Shown: piece by piece, positions 1-9,003 of the stretch
Numbering within the stretch: position 1 is the stretch's first letter
Layout of the letters: every line of letters starts with the position of its first letter
Source of the DNA: RGIG5952 sp045603485
GTDB taxonomy: Bacteria > Verrucomicrobiota > Kiritimatiellia > RFP12 > JAAYLN01
Assembly (NCBI GenBank): GCA_045603485.1
Contig: JAZUMF010000087.1
Location: 1 to 26,250, forward strand
Reading direction: 5' to 3'
DNA: 26,250 nucleotides
Program-made: the position numbers and the translations under genes
Notes under the pieces: model-generated
What the model saw: only the letters and a program-made list of their open reading frames with translations
Told to the model about the DNA's origin: nothing
Database searches by the model: none

Positions 1-85
1 CCCAATAAAGCATTTTACCAAATGTGTTAGAGTATGTGCAAATATTACCGATTCAAATATCGTCAGCCTCTTTATCTAAATCGAA

Positions 86-110
86 AAGGACTGTCCCCCT
101 AAAAGTTAAC
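86..110. repeat. GGACTGTCCCC tag, copy 1
   Basis: This 25-base stretch matches 431-455 at 20 of 25 positions (AAGG-A/C-CTGTCCCC, then AAAAGTTA). Its left part, positions 78-98, is identical over 21 bases to 21426-21446 on the other side of the window. It is a dispersed intergenic sequence of unknown function. Similar tags occur near REP-type transposase elements in other bacteria, but that link is from memory and is weak. Confidence 0.5.
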
Positions 111-229
111 TGCGTGAAAAACTGTCAAACTCGCAAACTATCAAACTGATTCTACTTGCAAACTTTGCTTAAGCTATGGGAAGTTATTGAGTCAAGATTT
201 TGGTATATCAAGTCTAATGGTCTTTATTA

Positions 230-411
230 ATTGGAAACAACTTATTTGAAACAACTTACCTTTGACGCACGGGCTAACTCGCCCGTGCCCATTTTTCTTA
301 TTGTCGAAAGCAATTATATTTGAAAACCACACTGAAGTAGATGAGCGCGGGCATGTTAGCCCGCGCACCTCTTAAAAGTTGTTTTTACCAGTTGTCTAGG
401 TTGTTTCCAAT
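230..411. mobile_element. REPIN/MITE-like 182-bp palindromic element
   Basis: The ends are a perfect 12-bp inverted repeat: ATTGGAAACAAC at 230-241 and its complement at 400-411. Just inside, AAACAACTT near 250 is complementary to AAGTTGTTT near 377. The centre holds two GC-rich hairpins, each with an 8-bp perfect stem and 6-base loop: 267-288 (GCACGGGC, loop TAACTC) and 345-366 (GCGCGGGC, loop ATGTTA). The second read on the minus strand has loop TAACAT, so the two are inverted copies of one REP-like unit with conserved GGGCTAAC. Paired inverted REPs inside a larger palindrome are the form of a REPIN or a small non-autonomous transposon. No transposase is in the window and no clear target duplication was seen. 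Confidence 0.6.
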
Positions 412-430
412 CTAAAAGATACGAAATAGT

Positions 431-455
431 AAGGCCTGTCCCCAGAAAAGTTAGT
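431..455. repeat. GGCCTGTCCCC tag, copy 2
   Basis: Direct-orientation partner of 86-110 (20 of 25 bases identical). The two copies lie on either side of the palindromic element at 230-411. Confidence 0.45.
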
Positions 456-473
456 AAATAGGTAATAGGTAAT

Positions 474-513
474 AATGAAGAATGAAGAATTTTGACATTC
501 TTCATTCTTCATT
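474..513 (-). terminator. 17-bp perfect hairpin after the surface-protein gene
   Basis: AATGAAGAATGAAGAAT at 474-490 pairs perfectly with 497-513 across a 6-base loop. On the minus strand it begins 23 bases past the stop codon of the giant surface-protein gene. The stem is AT-rich and no run of T follows, so it is not a textbook intrinsic terminator. It may instead be an mRNA 3'-end stabiliser or just another palindromic repeat. Confidence 0.4.
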
Positions 514-535
514 AACTACGGTGAGGAGGCTTACT

Positions 536-3500
536 CTACATGATGAGTAGGATGGTGCCTTGAGGTGGAAGGGTGTAATCGGAGTTGAATTTACCTGTGC
601 CGAGGTTGGGATAGAATAGATCATTGATGCGGTCGTAAAGGCCCGGAGCGTTTGTTTCATCATTCCAGACCGGCACTAGCTCGCGGACTTGAATTCTATC
701 ATCGTAGATGTTCCACCAGCGGATCTTTTGCTTGGCATAATATGGCTCATTGTTCATTGCAGTATCTTCAAAATTGTAGTCAAAGCGGCCGATTTTGAAG
801 GATATGTTTGCCGTTGTTGAGCCTTTGAAGGCATTTGCCATTGCAGTTTTGCCTGTGCTGTCGACATAGGTCTGTGTACCGCCTGAGCCGCTTGGGAGGC
901 TGGCTGCGAAGTAGGTATGGAAGTCGGTGTCGTATGGTATTGCCGCACAGGTGGAATCGCTGCGTCCGTTGGTTCCTGAGGTTGCCCAAGCTCCGAGCTG
1001 CTTTGTGTCGGAGGTCGTATAGACGCCGAAGGCAAACCAGCCGGCTCCGTCTGCGTAGGTTATTCCTGAGCAGTTTCTGCCGGTCGGGGTTTCTGGCGTG
1101 CAGGCAATTTCGGCTTCCATGGCGGGATAGTAGCCAGCTTTAGCTCCCGGGGCAGGGTAATAACCTGTGTCGATATACTGTGTTCCCGTACTTTCTATGT
1201 AACCTATGTCGGTGTATCCGACAGGTGTTGTGATGGAGTAGAATTTACCTGTGACGGTATCCCAAAGTCCTTTTTTATTTGTGCGTCTGTGGTAGACCGG
1301 AATGAAGGCACGGATGGGGACGCCGTCTTTATAGATATTGAAGTATTTGATTGTTTGGGCTGTGGGGTAGGGGGCACGGGCTTTGTTGTAGCGCATGTAG
1401 TCGCTGTTGAGCCTGAAGATGGTGATTTCTATGTCGGGGAGTGTCGAGGAGAAATCGGTGATGGCTGTTTTGTTTGTTGACGAGCCGACGATCTGTAATC
1501 CGTCTTCTAGGCGATAGTAGTTGAAGTCGTTGTTGTTTTCAATTTCGGCACCGGCATTTGAGGATGAATCGGCGAAGCGAGAATGGAGCTTTGCTCCGCT
1601 ACTGCCAATATAATACCATCCTTTTGAGTCGTTGAAGATGACTCCGCTGTACGCTGTTTCTGATGTGTTTGAGATTGACATTTCAGTTTCGATTGCAATG
1701 TCTTTGGCCATTTGAACACCTGTCCAAATGCAGTTTGTCGCTGAGGCGGTGAGCGAATCCATCCTGCGGAATTGGTTCGGCAACGGAATCGAGGCAGTTA
1801 TGCCGAAGTTTACGGTATTGGTTATGCCGCTGTATTCGCCAAGTCCTATTATTGTTGCGAGGCCTTTTCCAAGCTGGTTATTGGTGGAGTAGTCAATGGT
1901 GTAGTCGGTGCCATTTATGAGTTCGACGCCTGTGACCAGATTGGAGATTGTAATGGGTGGCTTGAAGCCTGCGGCCAGTTGTTCGGGTGATTTGGCAACT
2001 TGCATTGGGACCGGGGAATGGGCAAATGAGCGTGGCGCATCAATATAGAGGCCATAGGTTTCGCGACGAAGGGTATAGGTGTCGTTTGTGAAGCTGACGG
2101 ATTTGTCGGGGCGGGTTCCCGCCGTCCATGATATGAGTTGCGAGTTTAGGGGTGGTGTGCGTGAGCCAAGCTTAATGTTTATTGTTGCGTTTTTGGCGAA
2201 GCGTGTTATGGCGTTGCCACCGCTTGTGAGTGCACTTTTTACGCTCCAGACTTTGTCTTTTGACGATAGGTCAATAGCTGAGCCGTTTTGCAATGTCGGG
2301 CCATAGAAGTAATCGGAGATGGGGTTGAAGCAGCCATAAACATTCAGCGGTGCGGACCCTAAATTTGAATTTTGCTGAAAGAGCGGGTTGTAGTCATGTA
2401 TCGACCATGTGATACCGATATTAAGTGCCGCATTCAGATTAAGATTAAGCTTGGATGAATCAAGGTCGTAGTTGAAGGGTTGCAGAGTGCCGCCATTAAT
2501 GACATCAAGGAGACCATTTTGCAATATCGGACAGTACAGGAGTGTTACTCCTGATTTTATCCAAACCGTGAGCTTGTGACCTTGAAGATTTACCGCGCCT
2601 CCTTGCCACTTGTAGTTGGCTGTAGTGGCGATGATTGAGTCGGCTGAGACCGTCAATTCGGGATTGAAGGCATAGCTGGTATGGCTTACTGTATTTGAAA
2701 TCATACCGCCGTTTAGGTAAATTTTATGGAATGTCCAGCCCCATGAGCCTGCCGGGTCAAAGATGCCGTCTTTATCGATTGTGACGGCACGGGTTTTGCC
2801 AAATGGCGAGCCATTGTTCTGATTTATATTTGCATTGGCGCAGCCATATTTGACTAAACCTGATTTGATTCGTGTTATGCCGGTGAAGGTTTGAGGGAAT
2901 TTGACTAGGGTGAGCGGTCCCTTGCCGCCTATGATGAGTGAGAGTTTGCCTGTTAGGGAAACCGATGTTATGGTTGCCTTGTATCCCGTGGGGGAGGTGG
3001 CCGGGACATTGTAATGGAGTTCACCGTTACCGACAGAGTCGGTTATCGTACCGTTGCCGTTGAGTCCTGAGATGGTGAGTTTATGGCCTTTGAGGTCAAC
3101 CGTTATACCCGATGCAACGGTGACGGATTCAAATGCCGTCCAATCTTCATCTGATGTGAGTGAGTAGTTGGCTAAAACTTCCTTTACCGAATGGATGATG
3201 AAGTTACCGGCCGCTTTAACGCCTGCATTATCTCCGATGGATGTGAGGATTGCCGTAGCGGTGCCGATGGTTGTGTTGTTTATGAATGATACGGTGTAGT
3301 CTGTGCCTAGTTTAAGCTCGACGCCTGTCTCGAGGTTTGAAACGACGAGTGAGGGCTTAACGCCTGCCGCAAGCGCTTCAAGCGATGTTGCCGTCTGGGG
3401 TGGAATCGGGGATAGATAGAGGGTCGAATAGTAGTATTTTCCGCCATTTTCTACTAATGTAACGCGTGAGTCTTGGGTGATGCTTTGGGCGTCGCCCGCA

Positions 3501-6500
3501 AGGAGCACTCGTCCGTCGAGGACTGTGATTTCGCCGGAGAATTTAGGTGATGCTCCGCGAAGAATCAGGGTGCCGGCTCCCGTTTTTCTGAATCCCACTG
3601 AGCCTATGAGGTCGCCTTCGATTGTGACGGTTTTGTCAGTTGGGATGTTAATCGTGGGGACGCCGGAATTACCTAAAATCCAAATGCGGTTTGTCGGCGA
3701 GGTCCAGTTGTTGTTGATCTGGAGTGTCGCTCCGTTTGTGACGACTACATAAGCCGTCTCCGTTGGGATTGGATTTCCGGGTATGGATGTTGCATTTACG
3801 AGCTGAAGGGTGACTGGGGTTCCTCCATTGTAGGTTGAGATGTTACCTCTGAAGTTTGTCAGATTGCCGGTGATTTGCTGCGTAAGCATAGTGCCGTAAG
3901 TCTGCGAGTTGGCCGCTGTACGCATAATGATCGAGCCATTTCCCGTGACGGTGGCCGAGAGTGTTTGGTGTTTGGCGTCACCGGCGGTTTTGGCTGCATC
4001 AAAGATGAGCGTTGAGCCTTTGGCAAGGTCTATAGAGCCGCCATATGTGTTGCGATAAAGTGCTGTTCCTCCTTCATTATCGGCATAGATGCGCATTGTG
4101 GAGTTTGGCTGCAGCATTACATTGTTGATACTTACGGTGTGGTTTTTCAGCTTGTCGATAATGGACCATGTATAACCGAGTTCAACAATCACTAAGGCCG
4201 TTGACTCCGATGTGAAGTTGCGCGGTCTTGTCTTCATCGTACGATCCTGCCAAACAAAGTAAAGGCTATTCTTTTGGGTAAGGCCGTTGACCTGCCTGGA
4301 GGATGAACCGCGCGTCGTGTTCCAACCTGTGGGGAATTGCGGTCCATAGTCACCGCTGATTGACGAGCCGCCATTTCCGTCGATTGCGGTTCCTGCCGCC
4401 GCATAGTATTTGGTAAATCCGGTAATGCCGGTGATATTGAAGGAAACCTTGCCGGAATATGCCGCATAGTCACCGAGGCCTGTTAGAATTGCGGTGGCAT
4501 AGCCTATGATTTTATTGTTTTCATAGGAGACGATGTAGTCGCGGCCAAGGACTAATTCGGCGGATGTGTCTAGGTTGGAGACGGTAACCATCGGCTCAAT
4601 TCCGCTCTTGAGGGCTGCTAGCGATTCCGCTGTCTGGTTCGGTATTGCGGATGGAACAAATGCCGTCACGAGCTCATCCACGAAGTTTACTTCACCTGCA
4701 ACGGTTTCGACATCGCCGGAAAAATTGGGCTGGTCGCCAACGATTGTAAGTGTGCCGAGACCGGTTTTTTTGAAGCCGACAGAACCTATGACAGGACCTG
4801 TGATTGTGACATTTCGTCCTACGGGGATGTTAATAGTGGGAACGCCGGAATTACCTAAAATCCAAATGCGGTTTGTCGGCGAGGTCCAGCTGTTGTTGAT
4901 CTGGAGTGTCGCTCCGTTTGTGACGACGATGTATGAGATGTCTTGCGGGGGAGGATCGGCAGGGAGCGATGATTGATTAACGATCTCCAGTAAGACAGGA
5001 GTTCCGCCATTGTATGTCAAGATGTCGCCCGTGAAATTAGAAAGGTCGCTCGTTATGGATTGGACCAGAGTTTGGGAATATGGCTGAGAATCGGCGGCTG
5101 ATATCATATGAATCGCACCGATGCCGCTGATTTTGGCGGACAGGGTGTGCTGCTTGGCATCTTGGGTTGTCTTGGATGCGCTTATGATAAGCGAGGCGTC
5201 TTTTTCAAGATTGAATGTGCCTGCGACATTATTTTTATAGAGGGCAGTCCCGCTTTCGCCTGCAGGGTACATATGTATGGTGGCACCTTGGCGGACCATT
5301 ACATTGTAGAGTGTCATTGTGGCGTTCTTGAGCTTGTCGATAATCGACCAGGTGCAGTTTTCGTCAATGTTTACAGCGGAAGTCTGTGCTGCAGCCCATG
5401 CTCCTCCGACTGGCGAGCGCATTGTTCGATTCTGCCATATATAGTAGGTTCTATTGGCTTCAATTCCGTTCATTGATCGGGAAGTGGTGCCTTTGGCCGT
5501 AGACCAGCCTGTCGGCCAGCCTCCCGAATACTGCCCGCGAATTGATGAGCAATTGACCGGGTCAACGGTAGTCCCGCCTATTGCAAAGAAAGTTGCACAG
5601 ACAGGAAATCCCGTTATCGGGAAATATATTGTACGGGAATAAGCCGCATAGTCGCCGCGCCCTTTGATGGCGGCTTGCGCTATGCCGACGGTTGTGTTGC
5701 CTGAATATGTAACCGTGTAGTCGCGTTCCGGAACCAGCTCAACCGATTTGATCAGGTTTGAAATTGTTATGGATGGTTTGATACCGAGTCCCAAATCCCA
5801 ACGGGACGCCGCGAACTGATTTGGTATAGGGCTTATTGAGAAGGCGTTGAGCTGATTTATGGTATCGCCTACCGTGAATGAGCCGGTGCCGGGATAGAAT
5901 TTGTCTGTTATGACATCGTAAAGTCCGGCTACTCCGTCTTCATCGCGGAGTGCGGGGACGAGTTTGTGTATGATGGTGTTATTGCGCGCTATCGTCAGCA
6001 TATGGAGCTGAACTGATGAAAAGTTTGATATCTCTGTATATGCCGAATTTACATAGGAACCATAGGCAAGAAGGAGAATCGGGCCGCCTGTCTGTGTAAA
6101 GGATGACGAGTAGGTTCCGCAGGTCATGGCTTCATTAGCCAAGCCTGTCTTATTTATAGCGCAAATGTTCTGCGATATTGTGACTGTAATCCGTTTCTTT
6201 GAATCGTATGTGTCGGTTGCTGCCGAGTAGTTGACATCGCTTTGTTTGTTTTTATCGTTGTAATCAAAGCGAAGCTTTGTATTGCCTACGCATGCAAGCA
6301 GAGACCACGACTTTAGATATGCAGACCCAGATTTGGTCCGTGCGCAGAGTATGCCTTGCTGATAGATTGTCGTCGGAGTATAGTCCAACGAGAGGGTGTC
6401 TGTGACGGGATTGGGCAGGATGTCCGTTATGATATAGCCGGCATTTGCCGTGTCCGAAGCCGATGTGGCATTACCTTTGATGTAGGTAACTTCGGTAAAA

Positions 6501-6574
6501 CCATTTGGAAGTTGTGCATAGAGTGAGGCTGCCGATAACAGTGCGGCCATAGCGATTATTGCTTTGCATCTCAT
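536..6574 (-). CDS. giant secreted repeat surface protein (LamG-like, MBG-like and PATR domains)
   Basis: A 2012-residue exported protein. The start is ATG at 6574, preceded by AAGGAG; a longer frame to 6619 lacks such a site and would bury the signal peptide. Numbering from that ATG: signal peptide 1-20 (cleavage near LYA-Q); LamG-like sandwich about 22-236; four Ig/MBG-like repeats at about 245-322, 640-716, 1054-1130 and 1520-1593, each with IPxQ, a DYTVSY-type strand and a GxGDYA-type turn. Two homologous blocks at about 325-633 and 720-1030 each end in a KTGxGTL...FSG strand repeat of the autotransporter-associated (PATR) type, and a third related strand region follows near 1217-1240. 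Two more LamG-like modules close the protein. Three modules end in a GLYD/GLWD...FY motif. There is no beta-barrel, LPXTG or PEP-CTERM anchor, so the attachment mode is unknown. It is last in the glycosidase operon and may bind glycan. Confidence 0.85.
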   Translation of the reverse strand: MRCKAIIAMAALLSAASLYAQLPNGFTEVTYIKGNATSASDTANAGYIITDILPNPVTDTLSLDYTPTTIYQQGILCARTKSGSAYLKSWSLLACVGNTKLRFDYNDKNKQSDVNYSAATDTYDSKKRITVTISQNICAINKTGLANEAMTCGTYSSSFTQTGGPILLLAYGSYVNSAYTEISNFSSVQLHMLTIARNNTIIHKLVPALRDEDGVAGLYDVITDKFYPGTGSFTVGDTINQLNAFSISPIPNQFAASRWDLGLGIKPSITISNLIKSVELVPERDYTVTYSGNTTVGIAQAAIKGRGDYAAYSRTIYFPITGFPVCATFFAIGGTTVDPVNCSSIRGQYSGGWPTGWSTAKGTTSRSMNGIEANRTYYIWQNRTMRSPVGGAWAAAQTSAVNIDENCTWSIIDKLKNATMTLYNVMVRQGATIHMYPAGESGTALYKNNVAGTFNLEKDASLIISASKTTQDAKQHTLSAKISGIGAIHMISAADSQPYSQTLVQSITSDLSNFTGDILTYNGGTPVLLEIVNQSSLPADPPPQDISYIVVTNGATLQINNSWTSPTNRIWILGNSGVPTINIPVGRNVTITGPVIGSVGFKKTGLGTLTIVGDQPNFSGDVETVAGEVNFVDELVTAFVPSAIPNQTAESLAALKSGIEPMVTVSNLDTSAELVLGRDYIVSYENNKIIGYATAILTGLGDYAAYSGKVSFNITGITGFTKYYAAAGTAIDGNGGSSISGDYGPQFPTGWNTTRGSSSRQVNGLTQKNSLYFVWQDRTMKTRPRNFTSESTALVIVELGYTWSIIDKLKNHTVSINNVMLQPNSTMRIYADNEGGTALYRNTYGGSIDLAKGSTLIFDAAKTAGDAKHQTLSATVTGNGSIIMRTAANSQTYGTMLTQQITGNLTNFRGNISTYNGGTPVTLQLVNATSIPGNPIPTETAYVVVTNGATLQINNNWTSPTNRIWILGNSGVPTINIPTDKTVTIEGDLIGSVGFRKTGAGTLILRGASPKFSGEITVLDGRVLLAGDAQSITQDSRVTLVENGGKYYYSTLYLSPIPPQTATSLEALAAGVKPSLVVSNLETGVELKLGTDYTVSFINNTTIGTATAILTSIGDNAGVKAAGNFIIHSVKEVLANYSLTSDEDWTAFESVTVASGITVDLKGHKLTISGLNGNGTITDSVGNGELHYNVPATSPTGYKATITSVSLTGKLSLIIGGKGPLTLVKFPQTFTGITRIKSGLVKYGCANANINQNNGSPFGKTRAVTIDKDGIFDPAGSWGWTFHKIYLNGGMISNTVSHTSYAFNPELTVSADSIIATTANYKWQGGAVNLQGHKLTVWIKSGVTLLYCPILQNGLLDVINGGTLQPFNYDLDSSKLNLNLNAALNIGITWSIHDYNPLFQQNSNLGSAPLNVYGCFNPISDYFYGPTLQNGSAIDLSSKDKVWSVKSALTSGGNAITRFAKNATINIKLGSRTPPLNSQLISWTAGTRPDKSVSFTNDTYTLRRETYGLYIDAPRSFAHSPVPMQVAKSPEQLAAGFKPPITISNLVTGVELINGTDYTIDYSTNNQLGKGLATIIGLGEYSGITNTVNFGITASIPLPNQFRRMDSLTASATNCIWTGVQMAKDIAIETEMSISNTSETAYSGVIFNDSKGWYYIGSSGAKLHSRFADSSSNAGAEIENNNDFNYYRLEDGLQIVGSSTNKTAITDFSSTLPDIEITIFRLNSDYMRYNKARAPYPTAQTIKYFNIYKDGVPIRAFIPVYHRRTNKKGLWDTVTGKFYSITTPVGYTDIGYIESTGTQYIDTGYYPAPGAKAGYYPAMEAEIACTPETPTGRNCSGITYADGAGWFAFGVYTTSDTKQLGAWATSGTNGRSDSTCAAIPYDTDFHTYFAASLPSGSGGTQTYVDSTGKTAMANAFKGSTTANISFKIGRFDYNFEDTAMNNEPYYAKQKIRWWNIYDDRIQVRELVPVWNDETNAPGLYDRINDLFYPNLGTGKFNSDYTLPPQGTILLIM
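3642..3745 (-). repeat. 104-bp intragenic direct repeat, copy 1
   Basis: This stretch is identical to 4824-4927 at 101 of 104 bases, although the two flanking protein blocks have diverged much further. It encodes the shared TNGATLQIN...SPTNRIW...PTINIP segment of the two homologous blocks in the surface protein. Confidence 0.9.
4824..4927 (-). repeat. 104-bp intragenic direct repeat, copy 2
   Basis: Partner of 3642-3745, in the same orientation and 1182 bp away, with three mismatches. The period corresponds to 394 codons, the spacing of the two large homologous blocks. Confidence 0.9.
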
Positions 6575-6658
6575 AGTTTTGCTCCTTCGGATTTTGGTTG
6601 AAATTTGGCTAAAAGTCAAGTCGGGCCGCCAGCCGAAGCGGGCGACCAGAACTAATGG
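6575..6658 (-). promoter_or_regulatory. intercistronic hairpin and weak promoter-like sequence
   Basis: In the 84 bp between the DUF4838 gene and the surface-protein gene, 6620-6646 can fold into a GC-rich hairpin (GTCG/CGAC and CCGC/GCGG arms with a small internal loop). Just after it on the minus strand is TTGACT, 17 bases, then CAAAAT, a partial sigma-70 match, followed by AAGGAG and the start codon. This could let the surface gene be expressed at a level different from the enzymes, by attenuation or from its own promoter. The evidence is suggestive only. Confidence 0.35.
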
Positions 6659-8989
6659 TTAACGGGCGCTTTGCCCTTTTTCAATAAGGGCAGGATCAAC
6701 GAGGATGACTTCCTTCATGTCATAGTAGTCGCATGGATGGAGGACGCCAGGCATGAGCCAGATACGGCTTCCCTTGTAGAGACGACGCTTGCCGAGGCAG
6801 AGTGTGCGCCAGGAGGTGTCTCCTTTGCGTCCCTGAACCATTTGGTTGGCTATTTCCTGAATGTCGGCGCATTTGTAGTCGTTTATGTACCATGGCTGAT
6901 AGACACCTATGTAGGCAGCGGCCTTGTCGAGGTCAACCGTTGAAGAGACTCGAACGGTTGCAAAGACATACCACCAACCGGCATCTTCGTCTTCGATGGT
7001 ATAGCCTGCCTCCGCAAAGGAAGGATTCATCCAATATGATTCAAGTTCACCTCTGAAGTTGATTTTGAATCTGGCGTATTCCGTTCCATCGGGGTCTTTG
7101 CCTTTGACCATGCGTGAGCCACCGGTCAATTTTGACGCAGGGGCGACGATTACGGACGAGCGTCGTGGATAGACCGTCGGCTCGGCAGGTGATTTGAAGG
7201 AGCCTTTGAAGCGTCTGTTGAAGAGGTCGAGGTATCGGCCTTCTCCAATAGCGCCGCATGCGCCTCTTGCGAATTCTGCACTGAGGAGGGCATTCCATTC
7301 CGTATACAATGTGTCGCGTGACGGCAGATTGACTTTCATTCGCTTTGCTGGCTCAATCATATCGTTGTAGCGTGCGAGTGCCATGGCGAGTGATGTTATG
7401 CGGACGCGGCGCGCCATCGGATTGCGAAGTTCGGCACGCGCAGCATTGTCAAGGGCGCGATAGATTTTGACGCAATCGTCGGCTGTGAGGTAGTGGGAGG
7501 TGTCGCCGACATAGCAGCCATACCATGTCCAGCGCTGGCGAAGTCTGGAGTGCTCAAGGATGTTTAGATATTCAAGGATGAAGCGAGCTCCCTTGCCGTA
7601 TGTGGCATTTACATATTTACGGGTGAGTTCATCGATGTTCAGGTCGGGATTCCAAAGCAGTTTTGCATAAATCCAGAGATTCATCTGAGCCATATCGCCG
7701 ATGATTGACGCGAACTGATTCTGGGAATTAACCCCCTTTACACCGCACGATTTGTAGTAGCGTACCGTTTGGCTGAAGATGCGGTGGTTGGGGAAGGGGA
7801 TTACATAATCGGCGAAGTTGGCGAGGTAGTCCCAGATATACGGGCCGTGAGTTGAGTTCGACAGGCGTGCGGCATTGCCGAGAGATACTGAGGAGCGCTC
7901 GTTGTTGTCGGCGGGAAGTCCGTGGTTGCGCCATAGTTCAGCAAGACCTGCGCCGACATTCGGGCCCAGCTTCATAGCGGGATTTGCCGGAAGGCGATCG
8001 CCGTAGCCGAGGAAGTTTACGCGTACATGGGGATACTTTTTGTAGAGATGTTCACCGACTTTGTTGGCAAGATATACCCATTGCATGGCAGGAACGGCAG
8101 TGCCGTCAGGGTCGGGATATTTTTGAACCAGCTCAAGGCAGTTTGTACACTCGCAAAATGATGAAGCGTCATCAACACCAACCGCAATTTCAAATGTGTC
8201 GGGGCGGGCCTTGAGCTCGTTTTCGATTTCAAGGAAGAGCTGATTGAACATATTGGTGTTGGAGACGCAAACCCAGTGAAAATTGCGCTGCCCGGTTTTG
8301 TGGACATAGGCATACCATTCGGGATGCGTCTTGGAGAATTTGCGGCGGGATACATAGCCGGTTGTCATTGTCTGCCCCATATTTGGCCTTGCGCGGCCTC
8401 CAAAGAAGTTTTGCCACCTTTGATTGGGAGGAGGGGGTAGACGAAGTTTCATCATTTGTTCAAAGTGCCAATACTGGACTTCGCACCATGCGTCGCGCCA
8501 CTCCATGTAGGGAGCGTCAACTTTTGCGTAATCGCCGGCAATGGAGAGCTCACGCTTTGACGGAACATATTCATAGTCGGTTGCGCTGAATACGACGCCG
8601 AAGGTTTCGATCAGGTCATATACCGCATAGCAGGTGCCTAGAGCTCCGTCACCGGTGAGCTCCAATGTGTTTTTGTCTTTGACGCGAATCGACAGCTCGT
8701 GCGGCTTTGACGCCTTGTATGGGGTGCCGACGAGGATTGTTTTGTACCCCGGGACAGGTTTGGTGGCGACCATAAAGTGAGCACCAGAAATTTTGCCAAG
8801 GTATTTTGCAAGCTCATTGGCGGCATAACTTATACCATTGGTGTTTCCACCGTTTTGCGGGACGATTACCGCTTGAGCGTAACCGCCTGACGCCAAAACG
8901 AAGGGCTCTGCCTCGGCCCGCGCAATTGCCGGGGAGGAGAGGGTCAATCCTATTGCAATCAAAGAGATGATTTTTGTGATGTTTTTCAT
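6659..8989 (-). CDS. secreted DUF4838 family protein
   Basis: A 776-residue exported protein. Residues 1-24 form a signal peptide (KK-less n-region, hydrophobic IISLIAIGLTLSS, cleavage near ARA). Residues about 30-130 resemble the small N-terminal domain of alpha-glucuronidases and GH20-type enzymes (SYAANELAKYLGKISG). The DUF4838 core follows with its typical cysteine motif, here C279, C281 and C284 (CECTNC) after VGVDDASS. A C-terminal beta-rich region from about 640 may be carbohydrate binding. The family is found beside glycoside hydrolases in PVC and Bacteroidetes bacteria and is presumed glycan-active, but I know of no firmly established reaction. The start has AAGGAA upstream. It begins 14 bp after the GH42-like gene, so the two are co-transcribed. 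Confidence 0.85.
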   Translation of the reverse strand: MKNITKIISLIAIGLTLSSPAIARAEAEPFVLASGGYAQAVIVPQNGGNTNGISYAANELAKYLGKISGAHFMVATKPVPGYKTILVGTPYKASKPHELSIRVKDKNTLELTGDGALGTCYAVYDLIETFGVVFSATDYEYVPSKRELSIAGDYAKVDAPYMEWRDAWCEVQYWHFEQMMKLRLPPPPNQRWQNFFGGRARPNMGQTMTTGYVSRRKFSKTHPEWYAYVHKTGQRNFHWVCVSNTNMFNQLFLEIENELKARPDTFEIAVGVDDASSFCECTNCLELVQKYPDPDGTAVPAMQWVYLANKVGEHLYKKYPHVRVNFLGYGDRLPANPAMKLGPNVGAGLAELWRNHGLPADNNERSSVSLGNAARLSNSTHGPYIWDYLANFADYVIPFPNHRIFSQTVRYYKSCGVKGVNSQNQFASIIGDMAQMNLWIYAKLLWNPDLNIDELTRKYVNATYGKGARFILEYLNILEHSRLRQRWTWYGCYVGDTSHYLTADDCVKIYRALDNAARAELRNPMARRVRITSLAMALARYNDMIEPAKRMKVNLPSRDTLYTEWNALLSAEFARGACGAIGEGRYLDLFNRRFKGSFKSPAEPTVYPRRSSVIVAPASKLTGGSRMVKGKDPDGTEYARFKINFRGELESYWMNPSFAEAGYTIEDEDAGWWYVFATVRVSSTVDLDKAAAYIGVYQPWYINDYKCADIQEIANQMVQGRKGDTSWRTLCLGKRRLYKGSRIWLMPGVLHPCDYYDMKEVILVDPALIEKGQSAR

Positions 8990-9003
8990 GTTTTTCCTTG
9001 TGT

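Larger units (their letters stand above)
1..535. other. gene-free stretch with small repeats
   Basis: I see no convincing coding sequence here. The stretch lies beyond the stop codon of the giant surface-protein gene. It holds two copies of a short tag built around GGNCTGTCCCC (86-110 and 431-455), a 182-bp imperfect palindrome (230-411) and a perfect 17-bp-stem hairpin (474-513). Positions 1-77 and 111-229 show only AT-rich sequence with a loose CAAACT-like periodicity around 120-165. Confidence 0.6.

Noticed and set aside
536..6574. Many open frames of 60-140 codons on the plus strand opposite the surface-protein gene (for example 4566-4976 and 5108-5476)
   Set aside because: They are antisense to a single long frame with a signal peptide and domain repeats, lack ribosome-binding sites, and two of them repeat only because the gene itself has repeated blocks.
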